5,563 bases of DNA from NCBI GenBank assembly GCA_035541995.1, contig DATKMG010000137.1:1-5563 (forward strand), in the 5' to 3' direction. The first letter of the stretch is position 1; the number at the start of each line of letters is the position of its first letter. The notes under the pieces were generated by a model. The model ran no database searches and was not told the origin of the DNA. It saw only the letters and a program-made list of their open reading frames with translations. This stretch comes from DATKMG01 sp035541995. Lineage in GTDB: Bacteria; Acidobacteriota; Terriglobia; Versatilivoradales; Versatilivoraceae. Shown here piece after piece: positions 1 to 5,563 of the stretch. The translations under genes and the position numbers were made by a program.

Positions 1-2
1 CA

Positions 3-125
3 ACGGGGGCGGCCGTCAGCATTCAGTTGCGGCGATTACAGCAAGCGCTCTCTCGGGAGGCGACGTTGAGACGGCAGGCAACGGAGATTGAATCGCGACT
101 CGTTAATTTACTTTTTAAGGGCTGA
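3..125 (+). CDS. C-terminal end of an unidentified protein (possibly a transposase-type protein with a C-terminal helical domain)
   Basis: This is an open frame entering from the left edge and ending at TGA 123-125, so only the last 40 codons are visible. It reads as a charged, helix-forming tail: TGAAVSIQLRRLQQALSRE followed by TLRRQATEIESRLVN and ending LLFKG. The 'TGAAVS...LRRL' pattern resembles the recognition part of a helix-turn-helix, as seen at the C-terminus of some IS200/Y1-like (REP-associated) transposases; that resemblance is from memory and not proven. The last 11 codons and the stop lie in the first copy of a 45-bp tandem repeat, so the repeat carries the gene's own 3' end. 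If it is a REP-associated transposase, the adjacent hairpin-bearing repeats would be its expected surroundings. The start, length and family cannot be settled from this fragment. Confidence 0.4.
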   Translation, partial: TGAAVSIQLRRLQQALSREATLRRQATEIESRLVNLLFKG

Positions 126-182
126 CCCTACAGATATTCGCGACTCGTTAATTTATTTTTTAAGGGCTGACCCTACAGATAT
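93..182. repeat. 45-bp direct tandem repeat, two copies
   Basis: Unit 1 is 93-137 and unit 2 is 138-182. They are the same length and differ at one base (C111 versus T156). Each unit runs from TCGCGACTCGTTAATTTA to CCCTACAGATAT and contains AGGG-CTGA-CCCT, a 4-bp stem with a 4-base loop (118-129 and 163-174). The first unit contains the stop of the upstream frame in that loop. The near-identity points to a recent duplication, or to insertion of a second copy of a dispersed REP-like element. A spurious reading frame across the pair shows the repeat at protein level (RDSLIYFLRADPTD twice), but it is not a gene. Confidence 0.9.
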
Positions 183-393
183 GAAACTACTCGGGGATCG
201 GTGTAGCTTTCTTCATCGGGTGTTCATTGGGTGTAAGGTCCTGTGTAAGTTTGTGGTTCTTCCTGTGGCTCGGCAGAAAAAGCAACACACACCCTCTTGC
301 TCTTGTATGGGGGAAACTCCCTGATCCCTGAAATCTTGCCGACCTTTAGGACCGGTGAGACCGAAATGGACTTCCTCTCGCAAAGCCAAGACA

Positions 394-400
394 AAGGAGA
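394..400 (+). promoter_or_regulatory. Ribosome binding site fixing the start of the SbnB-like gene
   Basis: AAGGAGA sits five bases before ATG 406 (AACCA between them), a near-perfect Shine-Dalgarno sequence at a normal distance. The same frame is open further upstream to a GTG at 355, but that start has no comparable site and would add 17 residues unlike the family. This site therefore decides the start. I see no convincing sigma-70 promoter between 183 and 393. Confidence 0.8.
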
Positions 401-405
401 ACCAA

Positions 406-1371
406 ATGGGTAGGGTGGTGATGATTGAGGGACAAAGAGTGTATTCTCTGATTGGTGAAGATCCTCTATATGTCAAGACTTTGGTCCTGGAGGCTTTGAA
501 GGTCCATTATGAGAAGAGATTGGTCCAACCCTACAAGCAGTACCTCCAGAGAAATCCGACAGCCCATACGGCTGACCGCATCATCGCTCTATCTGCATAC
601 TTGACTGACCCCTATGAATTTGCTGGTATTAAATGGATCGGGAGTCATCCTGATAACTACAAATCAGGCCTAGAACGGGCTAACGCAGTCATCATCCTGA
701 ACAGCACCAAGACCAACGCTCCATTTGCCATCCTAGAAGGGTCACTCATCAGCGCCATGCGAACGCTGGCTATCAGTCTGATCTGCATCGATAGGATCAA
801 TCCAAATCCAGAAGTTGTGGCAATTCTGGGAATGGGTCGACAGGGAAAGTTGCACACCAGATACCTGCCCCGCCTCTATCCCTCAATTAAAAGGATCTCG
901 TGCTATAGTCGGGCCGATTTCAACGACATGTGTTCGAATCACCTGGTGAGGAAATGCAGCAGCTATCGCGAAGCTCTTGATGGTGCAGACACCGTGATTG
1001 CAGTCACAGCGGCACCCGAACCGTACATCACACCGTCCGATATTCAGGGAGACAAACTGATGATCAACCTCTCGCTGATGGATTTTCATCTAGACGTCTT
1101 CCTGCAGGCGGACCGGATAATAGTTGATGACCTGGAACAGTGCTACTTGGCCAAGAAAGTCTTTAACCGCGGCATTGAACAAGGGCTCATCGATCCTTCA
1201 TCAGTTCGCGAATTGTCAGAAATCGTCTATGGCAAATGGAAAGAGCTGCGCTTCGAAGGCAAAATTCTCGTCAACCCCATTGGGATGGCGATCGAGGATG
1301 TGCTGGTCGCGAAAGCGATCTATGACAGGGTCAGAAACGAGACGGATCTACCTAGCTACGAATTCGGTTGA
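406..1371 (+). CDS. sbnB: SbnB-like N-(2-amino-2-carboxyethyl)-L-glutamate dehydrogenase (ornithine cyclodeaminase/mu-crystallin family)
   Basis: This is probably a cytoplasmic NAD-dependent enzyme that oxidatively cleaves N-(amino-carboxyethyl)-glutamate to L-2,3-diaminopropionate and 2-oxoglutarate, the second step of the SbnA/SbnB route. The 321 residues (start ATG 406) match remembered Staphylococcus SbnB along their length: VQPYKQYL at 40-47, ADRIIA soon after, GIKWIGSHPDN at 74-84, LISAMRT at 114-120, the Rossmann nucleotide loop ILGMGRQG at 140-147, LMDFH at 224-228, VDD at 240-242, and NPIGMAIED at 290-298. These features separate it from plain ornithine cyclodeaminase, although paralogues acting on other imino or amino acids (alanine or lysine derivatives) remain possible. 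SbnB of S. aureus is slightly longer (about 336). The gene ends 50 bp from the convergent adenylation gene. No SbnA-type synthase is in the window, so the first step must be encoded elsewhere or is absent. Family assignment is sure; exact substrate is likely but unproven. Confidence 0.85.
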   Translation: MGRVVMIEGQRVYSLIGEDPLYVKTLVLEALKVHYEKRLVQPYKQYLQRNPTAHTADRIIALSAYLTDPYEFAGIKWIGSHPDNYKSGLERANAVIILNSTKTNAPFAILEGSLISAMRTLAISLICIDRINPNPEVVAILGMGRQGKLHTRYLPRLYPSIKRISCYSRADFNDMCSNHLVRKCSSYREALDGADTVIAVTAAPEPYITPSDIQGDKLMINLSLMDFHLDVFLQADRIIVDDLEQCYLAKKVFNRGIEQGLIDPSSVRELSEIVYGKWKELRFEGKILVNPIGMAIEDVLVAKAIYDRVRNETDLPSYEFG

Positions 1372-1421
1372 AGCCTGATTGCATGCTATGGCTCCGACAT
1401 GTCGACCAGATGACAGTGGGC

Positions 1422-2858
1422 TTACTCCTCTGAGAGGTCTTCGACCTCAGCCAGCAGACGAGCCAGAGTCTCAGGATCCATCTGCGTTGCCTGATGCTGT
1501 AAGATTACAATGGCCATTTCAGCAACGGTCGGAGCTTCCAGAAGAAGCCGGACGGGTAGGTCCACAATGAAGGTTTTGATGACCCTGGATAAAACCTGAG
1601 TGGCCAACAGAGAATGCCCACCTAACTCCGCGAAAGAGTCATGAATGCCAACCTGATCCAGCCCCAACACCTCGGCCCAGATCTTGACTAGCTCTGCCTC
1701 TATCGGGGTGCGTGGTGCCGTGAGGGGAGCTTCCAGAGAGGACCGGGTGTTGGCAGGGGATGGCAGGGCCAGTCTATCCAGCTTACCACTAGGCAGGAAA
1801 GGCAGTGCCTCCATGATCACAAAGACTGAGGGAATCATGAAGTCAGGTAGTCTCTCGGCAAGGGTAAGCCTGAGCGTGTTACCTGTCGGCGGAGGAAGAC
1901 TTGAGGGGACAACATAGGCGATTAGACGCTGGTTGCCTTGCTTTTCCTCTTGAAGAATGACCACGGCGTGTTTGACGTTGTCCACTTCAAGCAGGGCTCC
2001 CTCAATCTCCGCTATTTCGATTCTGTAACCCCGGACCTTCACCTGATGATCATTCCGCCCGAGATGAAATAAGCAACCATCCGGCAGCATATAGCCCAAG
2101 TCACCGGTACGATATCCGCAGGTTTGGCTCCCGAGTGGCGAACTCGAGAAGTTAGTTTGGGTGAGATCAGGCCTCTGCCAATACCCGAGAGAAACGTATG
2201 GACTGCTGACGATTATCTCACCCACCTGGTTCACGCCGACTTCCACGCCGTTCTCATCCCACAAACGTGCCTCCACCTCGGGCAAAGCGTAGCCAACAGG
2301 GACTGAATTGCCGGTAATCTCCGTTTCCCTATCCATCACAAACTGCCGCGTCCAGGAAGCCTCCGTTGCTCCCAGCGTGTTCACAAAAACACAGGCTGGA
2401 GAAAAATGGTCCCGGCACAACTCTATGTCAGATCTATACACCGGCTCCCCTGAGAAACTTAGCACCCGCACGGCAGGAAAGGAGTCTCCTCTGTCAAGGA
2501 TCGCGACAAAATGGCGGAAAGCTGAGGGATTCATGGTACAGAGGGTGATCTCCTCATCCCTCAACCAGTCCGCTAACTTGGTCAGCCCTTCCTTTTTCAA
2601 GTCGAATGGGAAGATGGCTGCCCCGTTAAGTAACGCTCCCAATGGATGTATCCATCCCCCAGTCGTGCTGAAGGAACTCAGAAGCGCAATACGATCCTCG
2701 CTGCAAACGTGGTAGCTATTCGTGTATCTCATCACCACGTGCAGGATGTTTCGATGATTCTGCAGTACCCCCTTGGGCTGCCCTGTCGAACCCGAAGTGT
2801 ACAGAATGTTGGCCAGGGTGTCCGGGGAGAGATTCAAACGGGGGGGGTCGGTGCACAA
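1422..2858 (-). CDS. NRPS adenylation-PCP protein, C-terminal part (downstream of frameshift): A3-A10 and carrier domain
   Basis: This continues the adenylation domain begun at 3364, in the frame entered after the G/C run at 2840-2847; the TTG at 2858 is only the nominal edge of the open frame. Numbering from there: A3 YTSGSTGQPKG 20-30 (ATP phosphate loop), A4 region SSFSTTGG 61-68, A5 NTLGATE 160-166, A6 GEIIVSSPYVSLGYW from 213, A7 YRTGDLG 249-255, A8 GRNDHQVKVRGYRIEIAEIE 267-286, A9 LPDFMIP 337-343, and A10 PSGKLDR 356-362 with the catalytic Lys359. A peptidyl-carrier domain follows, with ELGGHSLLA and phosphopantetheine Ser416 (codon at 1611-1613), ending in a short acidic tail (EDLSEE). 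There is no condensation, epimerisation or thioesterase domain, so this is a loading didomain or an in-trans carrier. The usual A4 Asp that binds the alpha-amino group is not seen, so the substrate cannot be called and may not be an alpha-amino acid. All catalytic motifs are intact, so any inactivation is recent or the shift is not real. Confidence 0.9.
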   Translation of the reverse strand: MCTDPPRLNLSPDTLANILYTSGSTGQPKGVLQNHRNILHVVMRYTNSYHVCSEDRIALLSSFSTTGGWIHPLGALLNGAAIFPFDLKKEGLTKLADWLRDEEITLCTMNPSAFRHFVAILDRGDSFPAVRVLSFSGEPVYRSDIELCRDHFSPACVFVNTLGATEASWTRQFVMDRETEITGNSVPVGYALPEVEARLWDENGVEVGVNQVGEIIVSSPYVSLGYWQRPDLTQTNFSSSPLGSQTCGYRTGDLGYMLPDGCLFHLGRNDHQVKVRGYRIEIAEIEGALLEVDNVKHAVVILQEEKQGNQRLIAYVVPSSLPPPTGNTLRLTLAERLPDFMIPSVFVIMEALPFLPSGKLDRLALPSPANTRSSLEAPLTAPRTPIEAELVKIWAEVLGLDQVGIHDSFAELGGHSLLATQVLSRVIKTFIVDLPVRLLLEAPTVAEMAIVILQHQATQMDPETLARLLAEVEDLSEE

Positions 2859-3364
2859 CGATCAGAGTTTGAATCCAAGTTGAGCACGGGGATCCCACCT
2901 CCACCAATAGAAAAAGCCAAGGACTGCAGCTGAGTATTACTGACAATAAGCGACGGCTGGACATCCTTCAGCGTAGTCTTCAGCCGTGTGATGGGGAATG
3001 TGGGATCAAGTGGCACATAAATCTTGCCCGTTTTCAACACTCCAAGAAGTGCAGCGATCATCGCAGTCCCGTGGTTCAACAACAACCCGATACGCTCTTG
3101 GGCTTCCCACCGATGCAGCAGAATTGCATGGGCGATCTCATTGGCTTGCTGGTTGAGTTCGCCGTAGGTGACGGCCCCATAGGTCGTCTTCACGGCCAAA
3201 TCGTGCGGATGTTGTTGTACCATCTGCTCGAATCGAGCTGAGATCGATTGTTCGATGGCTACTCTCTCGAAGGGGACAAACTTGCCCGTTGGATGCCAAC
3301 ACTTTGCCCGGAGACGCTCTTGATCCGGCGGCAAATGAACTTCGGGTGCGGCGACACTGCACAT
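2834..3364 (-). CDS. NRPS adenylation-PCP protein, N-terminal part (upstream of frameshift)
   Basis: This is the first 176 codons of the adenylation protein, from ATG 3364-3362. It has the classical N-terminal subdomain: a linker with WHPTGKFVPF at 23-32, the SISARFEQMVQQHPHDLAV segment, A1 VTYGELNQQAN at 65-75, and A2 LKTGKIYVPLDP at 110-121. After the run of eight C (minus strand) the frame reads PTPPV and stops at TGA, just before the A3 phosphate loop. Adding one C would join it to the downstream frame (PTPPRLNLSPDTLANILYTSG) and give one protein of about 647 residues. The truncated product alone would have no active site. An in-frame TAA lies four codons upstream, so no N-terminal condensation domain is missing from this frame. 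The start lacks a clear Shine-Dalgarno sequence. With the C-terminal piece it is best read as one gene with a frameshift. Confidence 0.85.
   Translation of the reverse strand: MCSVAAPEVHLPPDQERLRAKCWHPTGKFVPFERVAIEQSISARFEQMVQQHPHDLAVKTTYGAVTYGELNQQANEIAHAILLHRWEAQERIGLLLNHGTAMIAALLGVLKTGKIYVPLDPTFPITRLKTTLKDVQPSLIVSNTQLQSLAFSIGGGGIPVLNLDSNSDRCAPTPPV
2840..2847 (-). other. Homopolymer (G8 on +, C8 on -) at the frameshift in the adenylation gene
   Basis: Eight consecutive G on the plus strand (2840-2847) lie exactly where the adenylation frame changes. On the coding strand, reading ACC-CCC-CCC-GTT-TGA terminates, whereas re-reading one base gives CGT-TTG-AAT and continues for about 470 codons through the rest of the A and PCP domains. 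Nine or six C would restore one frame. Possible causes are a sequencing or assembly miscall, a true one-base deletion, a phase-variable tract, or ribosomal slippage by -1 on a run where CCC can re-pair perfectly. Confidence 0.85.
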
Positions 3365-3410
3365 GTACCTGAATTATGCACGGAAAAAGGCTGAAAAAGG
3401 AGGAGAAAGT
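3365..3410 (-). promoter_or_regulatory. Pyrimidine-rich leader of the adenylation gene without Shine-Dalgarno
   Basis: On the minus strand the 46 bases before ATG 3364 contain CTTTCTCCTCC followed by CTTTTTC twice with a 10-base period (plus-strand GAAAAAGG at 3382-3389 and 3392-3399). CTCCTCC resembles the anti-Shine-Dalgarno sequence rather than its complement. The only purine patch near the start is AGG four bases from the ATG, too weak to count on. Such leaders can be translated through ribosomal protein S1 binding, or they may signal low expression; this is inference. Confidence 0.4.
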
Positions 3411-3449
3411 TTGGGATGCCAGTTGTGATAAGGTTTTGGGGGGATCGAG

Positions 3450-3455
3450 ATTATA
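3450..3455 (-). promoter_or_regulatory. Likely -10 box of the adenylation-PCP gene
   Basis: The minus strand reads TATAAT exactly here, preceded by an A/T-rich tract (AAAAATAATAATGAGGTC). Transcription would begin near 3442 and give a leader of roughly 78 bases before ATG 3364. The hexamer 17 bases upstream is CACAGA, a poor -35, and there is no extended TG, so the A/T-rich upstream DNA or an activator would have to help. It lies between the gene and the divergent RHS remnant, where a promoter is needed. Confidence 0.45.
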
Positions 3456-3565
3456 GACCTCATTATTATTTTTCTGTGTAGTGTCTGTGGCCGCTACAGG
3501 TTCGGCAACTGAACCGCCCAATCAGTATGTGTTTGGAAGTCACCGTCTCGCTCCGCATTAAACAG

Positions 3566-3709
3566 GACAATAATCGCATCAAGAGTTCCAGCTCCACCTA
3601 CGATTCTAACGGGAACCTGACGGTCATGCCCGGCTCGACTTTCGTCTATGATATCGAGAACCGGATGGTACAGGTGACTAGTTCGGGCAGTGAGTATTAC
3701 GGCTATGCG
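3566..3709 (+). pseudogene. RHS/YD-repeat protein remnant
   Basis: In this frame the sequence reads DNNRIKSSSSTYDSNGNLT, then VMPGSTFVYDIENRMVQVTS, then SGSEYYGYA. This is the signature of two consecutive YD repeats (YDxNGNLT, YDxENRM) and the EYYGY segment that precedes the RHS-core end in large secreted toxin or surface proteins. Only about 48 residues are recognisable. Upstream the frame starts in unrelated sequence (from about 3527), and after GYA it passes into an arginine-rich stretch without homology, where the core would normally continue with a (D)xxRR(V) segment. No start, signal peptide or toxin domain is attached. It is most simply a leftover from recombination among RHS genes, with its right junction near 3710 directly upstream of the next promoter. 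The surrounding open frame 3527-3874 is unlikely to be a working gene and overlaps the next one. Confidence 0.8.
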
Positions 3710-3794
3710 AGAAGGCGGCCACTACGGCTCTTCAGAAATCGCCCGGCGTGCGGGACAGGGCTCGGAGCAATTAAAAAACAGCCGATGGGCAGTA

Positions 3795-3803
3795 TGATAT
3801 ACT
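3795..3803 (+). promoter_or_regulatory. Extended -10 promoter for the glycosyltransferase gene
   Basis: TGATATACT is an extended -10 (TG-N-TATACT, with TATACT at 3798-3803). An overlapping alternative is TATGAT at 3793-3798, paired with TTAAAA at 3771-3776 at 16-bp spacing. Either one starts transcription at about 3805-3810, only 4-9 bases before ATG 3814, so the message would be leaderless or nearly so if that ATG is used. No Shine-Dalgarno sequence precedes 3814, which fits this reading. Confidence 0.5.
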
Positions 3804-3813
3804 CTCAGCGCTT

Positions 3814-5490
3814 ATGCCGATTTCCCAGGCCTCACCGTGTCCGCCTGACAAAAACCTCTTCAGACTACCATTAAGAAAGTCCATTGGACCGGTGCTCTTG
3901 CTGTTGGTGCTGGCCCTGGGCGCCTTTTTACGCATTTACCACCTCGACGGTTACGGCCTCTGGTCCGATGAATTCGTGACTTTAATGATTGTCTCGGCCA
4001 AGTCATGGCACGAGCTTGTCCGAACCTGTTTCGAAATCCCTCAACCGATGCCTCCATTGTACTTTGTGCTGACTCGGTTGCCGGTCATCTGGTTAGGTCC
4101 CAGCGAGATTTCGCTTCGTCTGCTCTCGGCTCTCTCCAGCCTGCTGCTCATCTACATTGTGTTCAGGTTGGGGCAATTGCTCTTCTCTATGGAAGTAGGT
4201 CTGGTCGCCGCATTGCTCTGCGCAGTTAATACAACGCAGATTGTCTATGCCCAAAACGCACGGCCTTATGCATTCTGCCTCCTGCTCGGCTGCTGCTCTT
4301 GCCTGATGTTTCTGCGTTGGTTGGAGACGCGAGCCCTGAGGTTTCGGATCGGTTATGTCCTTTCAACCATTTTGCTGTTTTATTCGCACTACATCTTCTT
4401 CCCCATACTGCTGACCCAGAACCTGTTTTTCTTATGGCTGAAGCGTAGAAATCCCCCAGACCTAGCCGGAGACAGCTTCTTGGCTCAGTGGCGGAGCTGG
4501 TTGACATTGGAGGGAATCATCGGGTTGTTCCTCCTACCTTTGGTGCCACAGCTGGCCACAATTCTGCGAACACGCTATTCATTAAATTGGTACAGAGAGT
4601 TACCAAGGTATTCCGATATTTTTGTCTTTTATGATGGCGAGTTGCTCTTTTTTGCTGCGGCCGCTACTTTGTCAGTTGCCGGCATTGCAGTACTTCTGAA
4701 GAGACCGCAAAGAGAGACAAAGGAAGGACGTCTGCTCGTTGACCAAAGGTTCACCCCGCGTGGACCTGCTGCGATATTTCGGTGGGATCCACTGATATTT
4801 TTGCTGCTTTGGTATCTCATTCCCGTCGTTCTGTTCTTTCTTTCCGCACGGGTGTTGGGACTGAATCTTTTTGTTGAAAGGTACCTCATCTTCAGCACTA
4901 TCCCGACTTACTTGATTATCGCCGCACTCCCGTTCAATTTTTCCCGTCCAAACTTGGCCCGCGTGTTCCTCGTGATTTATTGCCTTCACTATGTTTATAT
5001 GGAACCGGGGGCATACTATCGAGAGAAGAGGGAGTTTTCACAGGGCGTTCCCGGAGCCAATGAGTGGAGGGAGACCTTGGAGGAATTTAACAATCCCATG
5101 TTCAATGCTTCCCTTTTCCTGTTCCAATCTCCTTTTATAGAATCCAATCAACTCAGATTTGTCGATGATCCTCTACTGTTTCGATATCTTTCATCGCCTC
5201 TGGAAAGCTTTTATCTAAAGGGGTTTCAGCGCCGCACTTTTGCTCTGATGCCGGTCCATTGGTGGATCAATACAGAGAGGCACCTTAGATTCAAAGCTGA
5301 GACGAAAGAGCTGATCCGTTCGCATCCCGATTTGGTATTGATGTCCACTGAGGAGTTCTGGGGTTATTTCCATGCTTGGCTTGAGGGAGAATTCCACGAG
5401 GAATACCGAATTTTAGAAGTCCAGAGCTTCAGGTCGACAGGAGCATTACGCTTGAATAGAATCCGATTGGTTCCCAGAAGCCCATCATGA
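3814..5490 (+). CDS. GT39/PMT-like integral membrane glycosyltransferase (GT-C fold)
   Basis: This 558-residue polytopic membrane protein probably transfers a sugar from a polyprenyl-phosphate carrier on the outer face of the inner membrane, as ArnT/PMT-type GT-C enzymes do. Evidence: a short cytoplasmic N-terminus; a first membrane segment at about 25-43; then LWSDEFVTL with the acidic pair Asp52-Glu53 in the first periplasmic loop (the catalytic/metal position in this fold); PPLYFVLTRL at 80-89; SLRLLSALSSLLLIYIVFRLG at about 100-120; and QNARPYAF at 147-154, the counterpart of the family's SQEARMYAL motif. Further hydrophobic segments lie at about 179-210, 233-250, 276-295, 328-350, 356-373 and 381-396. 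The last 160 residues are soluble and end without further membrane spans. ATG 3814 is the first start in frame but lacks a ribosome site; GTG 3892 would cut into the first membrane segment, so 3814 is preferred. Acceptor and sugar cannot be told. It may decorate an envelope polysaccharide, lipid or protein. Confidence 0.85.
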   Translation: MPISQASPCPPDKNLFRLPLRKSIGPVLLLLVLALGAFLRIYHLDGYGLWSDEFVTLMIVSAKSWHELVRTCFEIPQPMPPLYFVLTRLPVIWLGPSEISLRLLSALSSLLLIYIVFRLGQLLFSMEVGLVAALLCAVNTTQIVYAQNARPYAFCLLLGCCSCLMFLRWLETRALRFRIGYVLSTILLFYSHYIFFPILLTQNLFFLWLKRRNPPDLAGDSFLAQWRSWLTLEGIIGLFLLPLVPQLATILRTRYSLNWYRELPRYSDIFVFYDGELLFFAAAATLSVAGIAVLLKRPQRETKEGRLLVDQRFTPRGPAAIFRWDPLIFLLLWYLIPVVLFFLSARVLGLNLFVERYLIFSTIPTYLIIAALPFNFSRPNLARVFLVIYCLHYVYMEPGAYYREKREFSQGVPGANEWRETLEEFNNPMFNASLFLFQSPFIESNQLRFVDDPLLFRYLSSPLESFYLKGFQRRTFALMPVHWWINTERHLRFKAETKELIRSHPDLVLMSTEEFWGYFHAWLEGEFHEEYRILEVQSFRSTGALRLNRIRLVPRSPS

Positions 5491-5563
5491 TCAGGGATTT
5501 GCGCGTTTGGGGCATGGAAGGCACGTACCATTTTTCGGTAATTCCTTTCTGCGTACAGATTTG
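5487..5563 (+). CDS. Possible start of a following gene, cut by the window edge
   Basis: ATG 5487-5489 overlaps the TGA of the glycosyltransferase (ATGA), the usual arrangement for translational coupling. The frame stays open for 25 codons to the window end and begins MIRDLRVWGMEGTYHFSVI. Only a weak AGAAG (5476-5480) precedes it as a ribosome site. No family is recognisable from so little, and 25 open codons could occur by chance. If real, it is co-transcribed with the glycosyltransferase and likely shares its pathway. Confidence 0.35.
   Translation, partial: MIRDLRVWGMEGTYHFSVIPFCVQI

Noticed and set aside
88..324. A 78-codon open frame with a repeated RDSLIYFLRADPTD peptide
   Set aside because: The repeat peptide is only the translation of the 45-bp DNA duplication; there is no ribosome site, and the rest matches nothing recognisable.
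355..405. GTG 355 as the start of the SbnB-like gene
   Set aside because: It has no Shine-Dalgarno sequence and adds 17 residues atypical for the family, whereas AAGGAGA lies correctly before ATG 406.
1372..1421. A shared bidirectional terminator between the convergent genes
   Set aside because: The 50 bases contain only short palindromes (GCATGC, GACATGTC) and no stem followed by a T-run on either strand.
3499..3515. Inverted repeat GGTTC-7-GAACC as an operator
   Set aside because: A five-base arm is easily found by chance, it is imperfect inside, and it lies upstream of the proposed promoter; it is not strong enough to list.
3138..3521. A 127-codon minus-strand frame overlapping the start of the adenylation gene
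   Set aside because: It is out of frame with the clear A1/A2 coding sequence, has low-complexity composition and shows no homology; it is a shadow frame.
3527..3874. The 115-codon frame around the YD repeats as an intact gene
   Set aside because: Only the middle 48 codons are RHS-like; both ends are unrelated sequence, it overlaps the glycosyltransferase start, and it lacks a ribosome site.

Overview
The window looks like an accessory stretch of a Gram-negative-type bacterial chromosome with mid-range GC. It holds natural-product (NRPS-type) genes, a polytopic membrane glycosyltransferase, and debris of repeat-rich or mobile genes. The YD-repeat sequence style and the AAGGGCTGACCC repeat remind me of Nitrospirota and similar environmental lineages. 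That impression comes from memory and is weak; nothing here fixes the taxon.

Layout from left to right. Positions 3-125 are the last 40 codons of an unidentified rightward gene, whose end lies inside a 45-bp tandem duplication (93-182). Positions 406-1371 (+) encode a 321-residue member of the ornithine cyclodeaminase/mu-crystallin family, closest by eye to SbnB, the enzyme that releases L-2,3-diaminopropionate from an amino-carboxyethyl-glutamate intermediate. Converging on it after only 50 bp is a leftward gene (3364 to 1422) for a free-standing NRPS adenylation plus peptidyl-carrier didomain protein, about 647 residues if intact. As written it is split by a frameshift in a run of eight G/C bases (2840-2847), between core motifs A2 and A3. 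Its leader (3365-3460) has a perfect TATAAT on the minus strand and a pyrimidine-rich stretch with no clear Shine-Dalgarno sequence. Positions 3566-3709 carry an isolated RHS/YD-repeat remnant. An extended -10 promoter follows directly and leads, nearly leaderless, into a GT39/PMT-like GT-C glycosyltransferase (3814-5490, +). The ATG of a possible next gene overlaps its stop codon (ATGA) and runs off the window.

How they may work together (inference): an SbnB-like enzyme beside an A-PCP loading didomain suggests a small nonribosomal pathway in which a dedicated building block is made and an acyl unit is loaded on a stand-alone carrier. The partner synthase (SbnA type), condensation domains and a release domain are not in the window. 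The adenylation domain lacks the usual Asp for alpha-amino binding at the A4 position, so its substrate may not be an ordinary alpha-amino acid. The glycosyltransferase is on its own promoter and may belong to an envelope-polysaccharide locus rather than to the peptide pathway.
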